A stretch of 64,000 nt of DNA from a virus. The DNA lies in IMG/VR virus record IMGVR_UViG_3300029813_000617, positions 27,231-91,230 of that record. One strand, given 5' to 3'. The stretch's first letter is position 1. Each line of letters starts with the position of its first letter. Below the pieces are notes generated by a model. It was not told where the DNA came from. It did no database searches and saw only the letters and a list, made by a program, of their open reading frames with translations. This document shows, in pieces, positions 25,652-32,118 of the stretch. Position numbers and translations under genes: made by a program.

Positions 25652-25680
25652 ATTCTAGCAGGAATAGGAGCACATGTCAA
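25652..25680 (-). promoter_or_regulatory. strong sigma-70 promoter, leftward late operon
   Basis: On the minus strand TTGACA (25675-25680), 17 bases, TAGAAT (25652-25657), about 16 bases before the terminase ATPase ATG. Near consensus. It faces away from the rightward promoter at 25739-25767. Confidence 0.75.
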
Positions 25681-25738
25681 GCCCAGTAGCAGACTACTAT
25701 CGAGAAATAAGCTCCCAATTGTAGACTGTTGCTAAGAC

Positions 25739-25767
25739 TTGACCTGGGAGCATAGATAGTATAGAAT
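25739..25767 (+). promoter_or_regulatory. sigma-70 promoter, rightward
   Basis: TTGACC (25739-25744), 17 bases, TAGAAT (25762-25767). Transcription would start near 25774, which excludes the GTG at 25773 and supports ATG 25803 as the start of the TerS-like gene. Confidence 0.7.
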
Positions 25768-25802
25768 GGACTGTGAGGGTTGTATTCATCAGGAGAGGTC
25801 CA

Positions 25803-26405
25803 ATGGCTGGAACAATCACTGACGAAATGCGACGCAAGTCCATCGAGGCTAGGAATGACCCTAGTAGGATATGTGGTGCGCCCGCACCGAAAAGTCGGAC
25901 TGGGATCTGTCGTAACTGGGCTGGGCAGAGGACCAACCACAAGGGTACGGGATATTGCTGGCTCCATGATACGAAACTACCTGGGACAGAGGTAGTAGAC
26001 TTGGTGGTTTTGTCCGATCAGGAAGCTCAAGATCCCGAGATACTGGAACTTCGTCGAGAGATCCAGATGGCGAGAAACAAGCTCCGCCTCTATGCTGAGG
26101 ATAGTGAGGATGATAGTGAGCCTGCTGGGGACCTGAAGACTATGGCCCTACTTCTAGACACCATTCGCAAGCTGGTCATGACCAAGAACAAGATCGAGCA
26201 GGATCGTCGCTACCTGATTCCTGTTAGTGTAGCTGTCAATATGGCGAAGCGTTTGACAGAGCTCATCAGTGAATACTTGCCTGAGGAGCAACGATTCGCC
26301 CTGAGAGATGAGGTCATCGAGTTACTCAGGACTGAGTTGGCCCTGGATAACAAGGGGGCTTGGGTGGATCCAGCAGCTAGGTGGTCAGGGCAAAGAAGAG
26401 GCTAG
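25803..26405 (+). CDS. terminase small subunit-like protein with Cys/His N-terminal motif
   Basis: 200 residues from ATG 25803 (CAGGAGAGG upstream). Residues 20-55 have ICGAPAPKSRTGICRNWAG then GTGYCWLHDTK, the Cys/His block (often ending HGG) seen at the N terminus of many phage proteins beside terminase. The middle has ILELRREIQMARNKLRLY and a long helical region as in TerS proteins. It would recognise packaging sites and stimulate TerL, its divergent neighbour. TerS identity is inferred from motif and position. Confidence 0.65.
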   Translation: MAGTITDEMRRKSIEARNDPSRICGAPAPKSRTGICRNWAGQRTNHKGTGYCWLHDTKLPGTEVVDLVVLSDQEAQDPEILELRREIQMARNKLRLYAEDSEDDSEPAGDLKTMALLLDTIRKLVMTKNKIEQDRRYLIPVSVAVNMAKRLTELISEYLPEEQRFALRDEVIELLRTELALDNKGAWVDPAARWSGQRRG

Positions 26406-26425
26406 GCCATAAGGGAGGAGAAGGC

Positions 26426-26620
26426 ATGAGTGCTTGGCAACAGTTCTTTGTGGATCATCTTATTCTGGAAGACAAGAAGATTATGGAGTTCCTCTCCTGG
26501 CTGCTCATAGCTGGAGACATGATTGGACTCAACCGACACAAGCTCACATATGAACAGCTCCAAGCATTGTATGAGGAAGAACCATGGCAGATACTATACC
26601 AATGCAGGGAAGGGGCATGA
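26426..26620 (+). CDS. small hypothetical protein, 64 aa
   Basis: ATG 26426 with GGAGGAG upstream. Helical, MSAWQQFFVDHLILEDKK, one hydrophobic stretch (FLSWLLIAGDMIGL) too short and polar-flanked to be a sure membrane segment. Overlaps the next gene as ATGA. Confidence 0.6.
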   Translation: MSAWQQFFVDHLILEDKKIMEFLSWLLIAGDMIGLNRHKLTYEQLQALYEEEPWQILYQCREGA

Positions 26621-26787
26621 CCAAAATCTATTGCAGTGGATGTGGTGCGTTCATAGGAGAAGTTGATCTGGAATATGAAGATGACGATGCTGTGAGTGGG
26701 ATATGCACAATTTGTGCTGGTGTGTCATCGACTGCTGAGGCAGATCCTGGCGATAATGGGCATGGGCCACAAGGAGAGATCAGATGA
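26617..26787 (+). CDS. small zinc-ribbon protein, 56 aa
   Basis: ATG 26617 overlaps the previous stop. Two CxxC knuckles, YCSGCGAF and GICTICAG, give a four-Cys zinc ribbon. Function unknown. Coupled to the next gene by another ATGA overlap. Confidence 0.65.
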   Translation: MTKIYCSGCGAFIGEVDLEYEDDDAVSGICTICAGVSSTAEADPGDNGHGPQGEIR

Positions 26788-27173
26788 GGAAATGCTCGCG
26801 CTGCTACTTAAGGGGTACGTCGCGACTAGGGCTGTTCAACACTATCATCGGTTGTCTGTTCAACCGCGTTCTGGTGAAGCGGGTAGACAGTGATACCAAG
26901 AAGACTGTTGGCTGGTTTTGGGATAAAGCAACGAATTGGCCCAAGGTAAAGAGGGAGAGAAAGAGAAAGTGTCTTTTGTTCCATCACTTCAAAACTATCC
27001 GCGATACTGGAGCCACCCTCTACCAGGAGTGTCTGAGATGCGGTATGCGCATCGCACGACAGAACGCTTGTGGAGGATATCAGCCGGTAGACCAGCAGTG
27101 GGTTGACACTGGAGAGTGGACAAAGATTGGGAAGCCTCCAAATGTCGATTCCAGCGTCTCGAGATATAGTTAA
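26784..27173 (+). CDS. basic Cys-containing hypothetical protein, 129 aa
   Basis: Starts in an ATGA overlap. Very basic middle (PKVKRERKRKCLLFHHF), CSRC near the N terminus and ECLRCGMRI near residue 85, so a possible split zinc site. Last gene of this rightward group; a hairpin follows. No family recognised. Confidence 0.65.
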   Translation: MRKCSRCYLRGTSRLGLFNTIIGCLFNRVLVKRVDSDTKKTVGWFWDKATNWPKVKRERKRKCLLFHHFKTIRDTGATLYQECLRCGMRIARQNACGGYQPVDQQWVDTGEWTKIGKPPNVDSSVSRYS

Positions 27174-27232
27174 CAGCACTTTTAGACCTGGCCTTTCTGC
27201 GACCAAGTCTAATTGATAACTCTTGGGGGTTT

Positions 27233-27250
27233 AGGGGCTAGGAAGCCCCT
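27233..27250. terminator. hairpin between converging operons
   Basis: AGGGGCT (27233-27239) and AGCCCCT (27244-27250) form a 7 bp stem with a 4-base loop, followed on the plus strand by TTTATG. It lies between a rightward and a leftward operon that converge, so it may end transcription from either side; the U-tract is weak. Confidence 0.5.
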
Positions 27251-27260
27251 TTATGTGAAG

Positions 27261-28094
27261 CTACGCCATCACAGCGTAGCTCGAGGTGACCAACATCGGG
27301 TCACATCCCCTGGCTGGAGTAAGTCTAGGGCTATAAGAGAGCCAATCTATTAGGTCTAGATTTACTCTAACCTTCACCATCCAGGAGGCGACAATTCTGC
27401 CTCCAAGCTCAGCAAGCTCTTCCTCAAAGAATCCTATTAGCTCAGATGTCATCGCCTCGAGTTCCTCAGCAGTCTTCCTAATAGGAATAAGGCTAAGGGT
27501 CCTTGACATAGCTAACCTTTGAGCTTCTACCTGGACTCCAGGGAGAGCCTTCACTTGGACTTGCTTCTGCCAGATGGTCACATACCCTTTTTTGTCCTCT
27601 TTGGAAGCCTGTACAGTGCGCAGGGGACCTCGGAAGCTCGAACCCTCAGGCATCCTATCCATGATGGTATTCCAGTCAATATCCTGGACTTTGATTTGCT
27701 GGAGACCTGGGATGCCTGGATGGGGACTCTCTACTAGCATAAAGCGGGTCCCGTCACTCTGATGACACCATCGATAGCGGATACCATGTCTGCGCATCCA
27801 CATGCGGTCTGCCTTCCACTTCAGAGAGTCAGGTGAGTAAGAATAGTAGGCCCAGTAGAGCCAACTACCAGCTTCAGAGGCATTGGCAGTCTCACGAATG
27901 ACTGCGGCTTGCCTGCACTCTGGGCAGGCATTAGGACCTTGATAGAGACCACAGTAGATCTGGAAGTTGATGAAGCCCTTAAAGTATGCGGCTACTTTAG
28001 TGAACCAGCCCCCGCATTTTGCCTTTCGAGCTTCCCGCTTAGTAATAGCTGGCTTTCCGAAGTCAAACACTAGCATCCTCCTTAACTTTCTCAT
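27261..28094 (-). CDS. hypothetical protein, 277 aa, CxxC motif
   Basis: Last gene of the leftward five-gene group. An N-terminal basic part, ACPECRQAAV near residue 57 (possible half zinc site with C27/C48), a Trp-rich segment (WLYWAYYSYSPDSLKWKADR), then a mixed C-terminal part with helix TAEELEAMTSELIGFFEEEL. Overlaps the upstream gene by 32 bases. No family recognised. Confidence 0.65.
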   Translation of the reverse strand: MRKLRRMLVFDFGKPAITKREARKAKCGGWFTKVAAYFKGFINFQIYCGLYQGPNACPECRQAAVIRETANASEAGSWLYWAYYSYSPDSLKWKADRMWMRRHGIRYRWCHQSDGTRFMLVESPHPGIPGLQQIKVQDIDWNTIMDRMPEGSSFRGPLRTVQASKEDKKGYVTIWQKQVQVKALPGVQVEAQRLAMSRTLSLIPIRKTAEELEAMTSELIGFFEEELAELGGRIVASWMVKVRVNLDLIDWLSYSPRLTPARGCDPMLVTSSYAVMA

Positions 28095-28308
28095 TGTGGG
28101 GCTTCCAGTCTACAAGATAGTCGCGTAACTCTCCGCTCCTCTTGATTTTGACTATAAGCGCCTCCCTGGAGTTTGCCTCAAGGAATTTCCCTGTGTAGGG
28201 ATCAACTGTGACATATCTAGTACGCCTGCCAGGGCTGTCTATCGCGAAAAAAGTGGGCACTAAAACAGTCGCTTCCTCTCCGCTCTGCATCCTTACTGGT
28301 ACTCTCAT
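28063..28308 (-). CDS. small hypothetical protein, 81 aa
   Basis: Compact beta-type sequence (VPVRMQSGEEATVLVPTFF, RYVTVDPYTGKFLEANSRE). It overlaps both neighbours, showing an operon. No family recognised. Confidence 0.6.
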   Translation of the reverse strand: MRVPVRMQSGEEATVLVPTFFAIDSPGRRTRYVTVDPYTGKFLEANSREALIVKIKRSGELRDYLVDWKPHNEKVKEDASV

Positions 28309-28634
28309 TATTCACTCTCCTCTGGTCTAAAAGCGTTATAGACTACAAGCCCAAGTTCAGCCTGGGAAACTATATGTACTGGACAGGAATACGGCTCCCC
28401 AGGTTTAGGACGCCAGATCATGCCCCAGTTTGGCTCAAAGAATATGCCACCTGGAAGACCTATGGGATCCCATTCAGTCACTGTTCCACCTAGCATGACA
28501 TGTCCCCCTTCTCGATAGAAGGTATCATGCACGGTCCTAGCCCAAAGCTCATCTCGCTCGGATACTGCCTGCTGAACTGCATTCTGGATCTCTTTCCCAA
28601 AAAGCCATATTGCCAGTCGTTGCCTCAATGCCAT
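28308..28634 (-). CDS. hypothetical protein, 108 aa
   Basis: ATG 28634 is chosen because GAGAAAGGAC precedes it; a longer frame to 28745 would overlap the upstream gene. It begins MALRQRLAIWLFGKEI, an amphipathic/hydrophobic start seen in several phage proteins, and is followed by a soluble beta-rich part (GGTVTEWDPIGLPGGIFFE). A hairpin lies just upstream at 28643-28676. Confidence 0.6.
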   Translation of the reverse strand: MALRQRLAIWLFGKEIQNAVQQAVSERDELWARTVHDTFYREGGHVMLGGTVTEWDPIGLPGGIFFEPNWGMIWRPKPGEPYSCPVHIVSQAELGLVVYNAFRPEESE

Positions 28635-28642
28635 GTCCTTTC

Positions 28643-28676
28643 TCCCTGACAAAGCTACGTGTTTGTCAGTCAGGGA
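28643..28676 (-). promoter_or_regulatory. intergenic RNA hairpin before a ribosome site
   Basis: Minus-strand TCCCTGAC-TGACAAA and TTTGTCA-GGGA arms pair around an 8-base loop, with one TGAC unit bulged. The hairpin ends next to the GAGAAAGGAC site of the gene starting at 28634. It may insulate or tune translation or protect the mRNA end; no U-tract follows. Confidence 0.45.
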
Positions 28677-28677
28677 T

Positions 28678-28872
28678 TCATACAAGTTTTGGATGTGGCT
28701 GACCTCTGTCCCCAATCTGTTTGACTTGCCAGCCTGCTGGCGCATTCTCGTTTAGCCTGTGGCATTGTGCCTCAGCTACTCCCACGAATGGAGTGTGGAA
28801 AACCACCCTGTTGGTTAGCCACCACTCCGAACTCTTTCCCGAATACTTCCAGATACCATACACTCTAGTCAT
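28678..28872 (-). CDS. small hypothetical protein, 64 aa
   Basis: ATG 28872 with GGAGAGGA upstream overlaps the end of the deoxyribosyltransferase-like gene by 8 bases; upstream Met codons are rejected. Begins MTRVYGIWKYSGKSSEWW, a WxW-like beta strand typical of small SH3/DUF-type phage proteins. Function unknown. Confidence 0.6.
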   Translation of the reverse strand: MTRVYGIWKYSGKSSEWWLTNRVVFHTPFVGVAEAQCHRLNENAPAGWQVKQIGDRGQPHPKLV

Positions 28873-29275
28873 CTCGATTCCTCTCCTCTGCATCATTGAG
28901 ATACTTGGCACATTCCTCTAGCGTACTAAGTGCCTGCCCGCCATTGGCCTCAACCAGCCTCGCCACTGCGTCAAAAGACCGCAGCTGACCAGGGGTAAAC
29001 CTCAAACCTCCGTCCTCTGCCAGCACACAAAAAACCGTTGCCTTTGGGCGTTTGTTGCTATCATCGACTACCTCAGCGATAGCATATACACCTGTCATCA
29101 ACGGTGTGACGGTGTAGAGACAAAAATCGCATATTTCGCGCTGCCGTATCTCTTCTGCCTGGCAGGCTGGTGTCCAGTCTGCTACTACAGGATTATAGTA
29201 CTCGATCTGCAGCATAGGAATCAGCTTGTCTCTCCAGGTCGATTCGTTGCGCGTTCCACCTAGAAATACCTTCAC
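28865..29275 (-). CDS. nucleoside 2-deoxyribosyltransferase-like protein
   Basis: 136 residues from GTG 29275 (GGAGG 4 bases upstream). KVFLGGTRNESTWRDKLIPM, YNPVVADWTPACQAEEIRQ, CDFCLYTVTP and VYAIAEVVDDSNKRPK match the Nuc_deoxyri_tr2 family (PF15891). Family members exchange bases on deoxynucleosides or cleave N-glycosidic bonds, so it may act on the nucleotide pool or on phage base modification. First gene of the leftward group, behind a structured leader (29276-29461). Other members of this superfamily occur at 59567 and 62335. Confidence 0.8.
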   Translation of the reverse strand: MKVFLGGTRNESTWRDKLIPMLQIEYYNPVVADWTPACQAEEIRQREICDFCLYTVTPLMTGVYAIAEVVDDSNKRPKATVFCVLAEDGGLRFTPGQLRSFDAVARLVEANGGQALSTLEECAKYLNDAEERNRDD

Positions 29276-29461
29276 ATGCCCTCCAAACAAAAAAGTCTCC
29301 CGCGCTTCTCTCAGGCGGCCAGTTCGGTGGTGAGAGACACTTCATCCCTGAGTGAGACAAATGAAGCTTCTCTCGCTGACCACCTGAGAGAAAAACGGGA
29401 GGTTCGCATGGACATGAAAAAACCTCATTCGTTTCACCCTAATCGGCCTCTCACCACCAGC
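29276..29461 (-). ncRNA. structured 5' leader, candidate attenuator or riboswitch
   Basis: From the predicted transcription start near 29461 the minus-strand RNA holds, in order: A, GGTGGTGAGAG (29458-29448); B/B', GAGGTT and AACCTC; C, CTCCCG plus TTCTCTCAGG side (29401-29383); D/D', a hairpin with ATGAAG/CTTCAT and GAGAG/CTCTC; A', CTCTCACCACC (29336-29326), fully complementary to A; C', CCTGAGAGAA plus CGGGAG (29315-29297); then T6 and the GGAGG site. C:C' makes a terminator-like stem of 10 plus 6 bp. A:A' (11 bp) crosses it and disrupts D', so the two folds exclude each other. This is the design of an attenuator. No known riboswitch class recognised. Confidence 0.6.
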
Positions 29462-29467
29462 ACGCCT

Positions 29468-29496
29468 ATCGTACCACATTCGGCCTTCGTTGTCAA
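29468..29496 (-). promoter_or_regulatory. sigma-70 promoter for the leftward five-gene group
   Basis: On the minus strand TTGACA (29491-29496), 17 bases, TACGAT (29468-29473). Transcription would begin about 29461, three bases before leader element A, which supports the leader as a transcribed regulatory RNA. Confidence 0.65.
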
Positions 29497-29645
29497 GTCC
29501 CAATATCTTGCTGCGTAGGGCTTTGTCAAATCCCCGAATCGCCTAACTACCTATTATGTAAAGACGAAGCCCCCCGCCTTGGGAAAAATGGGCTGAGGGG
29601 CTATCCAACCTGGCCCCCCTCCCTCCTCCCAGGGTTCCCCTTATA

Positions 29646-29684
29646 GTCAAGCCGTCTTTACGCAGAATTTACGTATGGCTTGAC
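29646..29684. promoter_or_regulatory. inverted repeat, possible operator
   Basis: GTCAAGCC (29646-29653) and GGCTTGAC (29677-29684) are perfect reverse complements 23 bases apart, with smaller ACG/CGT symmetry inside. It lies about 20 bases upstream of the rightward promoter. A dimeric repressor or replication protein could bind here. Confidence 0.4.
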
Positions 29685-29703
29685 CATAACATCGTTGGGA
29701 CGC

Positions 29704-29744
29704 TTGACCAGACTGTTGTCCACATGGTAAAATGCCGATACTAT
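29704..29744 (+). promoter_or_regulatory. candidate sigma-70 promoter(s), rightward
   Basis: Two overlapping options: TTGACC (29704-29709), 18 bases, TAAAAT (29728-29733); or TTGTCC (29716-29721), 17 bases, TACTAT (29739-29744). Either would start the long rightward arm that begins with the gene at 29789. Confidence 0.55.
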
Positions 29745-29788
29745 AGTGTAGGTTACACAAGCGAAAGCGGAAGGGAGAAAGGTGGACA

Positions 29789-29959
29789 ATGGCAGGGCAA
29801 GCGAGAGTCCGATTAAGTAGAGATACGTGGGCAATGATTCGCCTTTACATGGCGATCAACCCAATGGGCAGTGTACGGGTGTTGGCCAACATTATCCACG
29901 TGGGCAGCCGGTTTGACGTGGCGCAGGCGCGAGTACTATTAGCCAGGCTCGCATCATAG
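29789..29959 (+). CDS. small basic protein, 56 aa
   Basis: ATG 29789, 6-8 bases after AAAGGTGG. Sequence MAGQARVRLSRDTWAMIRLY..., with VRVLANIIHVGSRFDVAQAR, looks like a small helical DNA-binding-like fold and is basic. First gene after the rightward promoter, so a regulator is plausible but unproven. Confidence 0.6.
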   Translation: MAGQARVRLSRDTWAMIRLYMAINPMGSVRVLANIIHVGSRFDVAQARVLLARLAS

Positions 29960-30081
29960 GCCACTACCGCTAGCACCTTAACATATACGGAAGGCCATAG
30001 GCGCGGGCCAAAGCCGACCGTCATAGAATCTCCAGACCCCGACCGGTGGCCGGTGCTATCCCGATAGGGGGAGTGAACATA

Positions 30082-30579
30082 ATGGCGAAAGCCACAGCAT
30101 CACCGGCAACCCAAACCGACAACCCGCCGGAAGAGGAAGCCCCGGCGGAAGCCCCGATGTCCGCAGTTGCGACCCTGACTGCCAAGCGCGCCATCTATGC
30201 CGACCACGCCGACCTGTTCGCCAATGAGCTCGCCGCCATCGACGCCGCCATCAACGCCGAGGTGTTCAACGCCAGTGTAGGCGTGGAGCTCGACAAGCTC
30301 GACATAACGGCAATCACCGGCTCCAAGAGTGACGGCGAATGGTCATTCAGTAGAATGCGCCGAGTATCGGCCTCCACCACAACCGACACTGACAAGGCCG
30401 ACAACCCGACGACCACGAAAGTGGACCGGCGCGCCCGGCTCCACAATGGCACGATCTACAGATCGGCCAAGGCGCTTTGCGTCGCACTCGGCCACCCGAC
30501 GAACGGCGATTCCGCCGTCCGAGTGTTGGCAAAGCACAGCATCACCTGGTACGATCTGCCTGTCCAGGTGACCGCGTAG
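30082..30579 (+). CDS. hypothetical protein, 165 aa, GC-rich gene
   Basis: ATG 30082 with GGGGGAGTG upstream (a GTG at 30046 lacks such a site). The N terminus is Pro/Glu/Ala-rich and probably disordered; the C terminus (SAKALCVALGHPTNGDSAVR, WYDLPVQV) looks like a compact domain. Codons are strongly GCC/GAC-rich, unlike the rest of the window, suggesting recent transfer. No family recognised. Confidence 0.6.
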   Translation: MAKATASPATQTDNPPEEEAPAEAPMSAVATLTAKRAIYADHADLFANELAAIDAAINAEVFNASVGVELDKLDITAITGSKSDGEWSFSRMRRVSASTTTDTDKADNPTTTKVDRRARLHNGTIYRSAKALCVALGHPTNGDSAVRVLAKHSITWYDLPVQVTA

Positions 30580-30582
30580 ACT

Positions 30583-30610
30583 CGATAGTGTGACGACCCG
30601 ATAGTGTGAT
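30583..30610. repeat. direct repeat CGATAGTGTGA, two copies
   Basis: CGATAGTGTGA occurs at 30583-30593 and 30600-30610, 17 bases apart, just after the stop of the GC-rich gene. Possible protein-binding iterons. Confidence 0.5.
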
Positions 30611-30710
30611 CCGCCGCACCGGCCACCGGTCGAGGTTTGGAGAAGCCCACAGGCAGGTATCGGGCCAGTGACATCGCGGCATCACCACAGTAGGCATCCG
30701 CAGTATACCC

Positions 30711-30790
30711 AGGAACTGAACTGCTAGCAACCCAAGGAACTGGCAACCCCAGGAACTGACGACCCAAGGAACTGACCCGAGAACTGGAGG
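30711..30790. repeat. AGGAACTG repeats with three 16 bp tandem units
   Basis: Core AGGAACTG at 30711, 30735, 30751 and 30767. Units at 30729-30744, 30745-30760 and 30761-30776 are 16 bp tandem copies (consensus ACCCAAGGAACTGAC). They end at the ribosome site of the gene at 30796. A related cluster precedes the gene at 31196. Confidence 0.7.
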
Positions 30791-30795
30791 ACATT

Positions 30796-30981
30796 GTGAG
30801 GAAACCCTGGACCGACGAGAAAAAGATCGAGATGCTCCATCACGTTTTGACCACACCCACGAAGCGAGTAAGGGTGACCATCGAGGTGAGTATCCTCGCT
30901 AACCTAGACCCGACAGGTGTGGAAGGCGAGAAGGCCATCCGAGATCTGATCGCAAACGAGTTTTACACACTGATCTTCTGA
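30796..30981 (+). CDS. small hypothetical protein, 61 aa
   Basis: GTG start with CTGGAGGACATT upstream. Charged, MRKPWTDEKKIEMLHHVL, then a beta strand VRVTIEVSILANL and a helix EGEKAIRDLIANEFY; winged-helix-like pattern, no firm family. It lies between the two AGGAACTG repeat clusters. Confidence 0.55.
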   Translation: MRKPWTDEKKIEMLHHVLTTPTKRVRVTIEVSILANLDPTGVEGEKAIRDLIANEFYTLIF

Positions 30982-31080
30982 TTCTGACCCGATACCCCGC
31001 CACGGCATACTAGACCGCACGCCACCCAGGGGCAGCTAGTGTATGCACCCACAGTGTACCCAGGCGCATCCAGTGGGTTA

Positions 31081-31190
31081 CCCAAGGAACTGAAGGAACT
31101 GGACACTGTCTGGGAACTGGCCAGCCCAAGGATTGGGCTAGGAACTGGACTGGGTAGGAACTGGGTAGATTAACCCGAGGAACTGGAGAC
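31081..31190. repeat. second AGGAACTG repeat cluster
   Basis: The core GGAACTG recurs at about 31085, 31095, 31113, 31141, 31157 and 31179, partly in CCCAAGGAACTG context. The sequence before it (CACAGTGTACCC, GCGCATCCAGT) resembles that before the first cluster, so the whole leader seems to be duplicated around the 61-residue gene. Confidence 0.65.
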
Positions 31191-31195
31191 AGAGA

Positions 31196-31390
31196 ATGGA
31201 CAAGCTAGTATCCCACTCAGAGTGGTATCGCCTATGGGCTATGGCGCGAGGATGCTATGGGATACGGCAGCAGCGCAAGGCGAGGCGCAGGCTGACAGTT
31301 ATGATGTTGGACTTGCGTCAGGCGAGTTACCATAACCTGGCTGACCAGATCGCCACAGTCATTCAGGAGTCATTTAGAAGAGAGCATTGA
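31196..31390 (+). CDS. small basic protein, 64 aa
   Basis: ATG after CTGGAGACAGAGA. Very basic centre (RQQRKARRRLTVMMLDLRQ) and helical C terminus. No family recognised. Confidence 0.6.
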   Translation: MDKLVSHSEWYRLWAMARGCYGIRQQRKARRRLTVMMLDLRQASYHNLADQIATVIQESFRREH

Positions 31391-31412
31391 GTCAATGCTA
31401 GGAGAGGGGAGA

Positions 31413-31733
31413 ATGAACGTCAAGGGAATACCAGTGGCACCAGAGGCAAGGTATCCATCTTGCCCCAGACCTGATCAGGCAAAGGTAGAGCCTGGTCACA
31501 CTCCGCAGGGAGATGTCGCAGACTATATCTCCCTCACCATACTGATCGAGAAGTCGAAGGCCGACAATCTTGACCGCACTTTCTGGGCTACCCCAATCGG
31601 TACTCTCGTCCGCATGGAGTACGCTCGTTTCGAAGCTCTCAATAGGCTCATGCAGACCACGCTTGGGGAGAAGCTCATTGACAGGATGAAAGAGATGGGT
31701 CTCAGCTACAACCTACCAGACTCGGCTCGCTGA
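31413..31733 (+). CDS. hypothetical protein, 106 aa
   Basis: ATG 31413 directly after GGAGAGGGGAGA; an earlier Met at 31395 is inside the ribosome site. An unstructured N terminus, then helices (ARFEALNRLMQTTLGEKLIDR). No family recognised. Confidence 0.65.
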   Translation: MNVKGIPVAPEARYPSCPRPDQAKVEPGHTPQGDVADYISLTILIEKSKADNLDRTFWATPIGTLVRMEYARFEALNRLMQTTLGEKLIDRMKEMGLSYNLPDSAR

Positions 31734-31744
31734 AACGATAACCG

Positions 31745-31812
31745 AATAGGGGGGGGTTAGCCCTCTCCCCCTACTCTCCTTACTGAAGGGGAGTAGGTGG
31801 AGCGGACAAGCC
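31745..31812. repeat. dispersed hairpin repeat, copy 1
   Basis: About 68 bp with a G-run, TTAGCCCTCTCCCC, then ACTCTCCTTACTGAAGGGGAGT that can fold on itself, and a tail GCGGACAAGCC. Copies 2 and 3 at 33331-33404 and 36884-36952 share the same order of elements. Each ends shortly before a ribosome site. Confidence 0.7.
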
Positions 31813-31841
31813 AGGTCAACAGACCGAAGGGAAGAGGGAGG

Positions 31842-32090
31842 ATGGACGTACAAGAGAAGGCACTGGACATCATCGAGAAAGCCGTAGAAAAGCGGAGTGC
31901 CGAAGCTACACTGGCGATCATGGCGGGAGTGACAGACAAGGGAATGGCCACAGCCTTGGTAGTCGTGAAGCAAGGGGTCACTGACGCCGTAGCCGAGGGC
32001 TACGATGAGCGAGAGCTATGGCAGATGATCTACGATCTCACCACCAGTGCCTGCAAGGCCTTTGAGAGCTTACCCAGTTACATGGGATAG
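31842..32090 (+). CDS. hypothetical helical protein, 82 aa
   Basis: ATG 31842 right after AGGGAGG; earlier Met falls in the repeat. Sequence is Ala/Glu-rich and helical (EKALDIIEKAVEKRSAEA) with several Met. No family recognised. Confidence 0.6.
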   Translation: MDVQEKALDIIEKAVEKRSAEATLAIMAGVTDKGMATALVVVKQGVTDAVAEGYDERELWQMIYDLTTSACKAFESLPSYMG

Positions 32091-32118
32091 CGCAAGGAAT
32101 AGGAAGGGAGACAGAGGG

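Larger units (their letters stand above)
29497..29788. other. non-coding divergent intergenic region
   Basis: No convincing gene. It separates the leftward group from the rightward arm. Contents: a TTTGACAAA palindrome-like site near 29524, a GC-rich imperfect stem AGCCCC/GGGGCT (29568-29573, 29597-29602), a C-rich tract (29613-29640), and a perfect 8 bp inverted repeat (29646-29653, 29677-29684). It could hold operators or a replication origin; neither is shown. Confidence 0.5.

Noticed and set aside
29568-29602. Rho-independent terminator
   Set aside because: AGCCCC/GGGGCT can pair, but no operon ends here on either strand and no T-tract follows.
30195-30856. Minus-strand open frames in the GC-rich island
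   Set aside because: They are mirror images of the GC-rich plus gene and repeats; codon pattern, ribosome site and repeat position favour the plus strand or no coding.
30711-31190. CRISPR array
   Set aside because: Repeats are 8-16 bp, back to back or irregularly spaced, without unique 30 bp spacers, and no cas gene is present.
31713-31981. Minus-strand small proteins over the hairpin repeats (also 33349-33603, 36897-37082)
   Set aside because: Their Pro/Ser/Arg-rich translations come from the GC-rich palindromes and differ only as the repeat differs.
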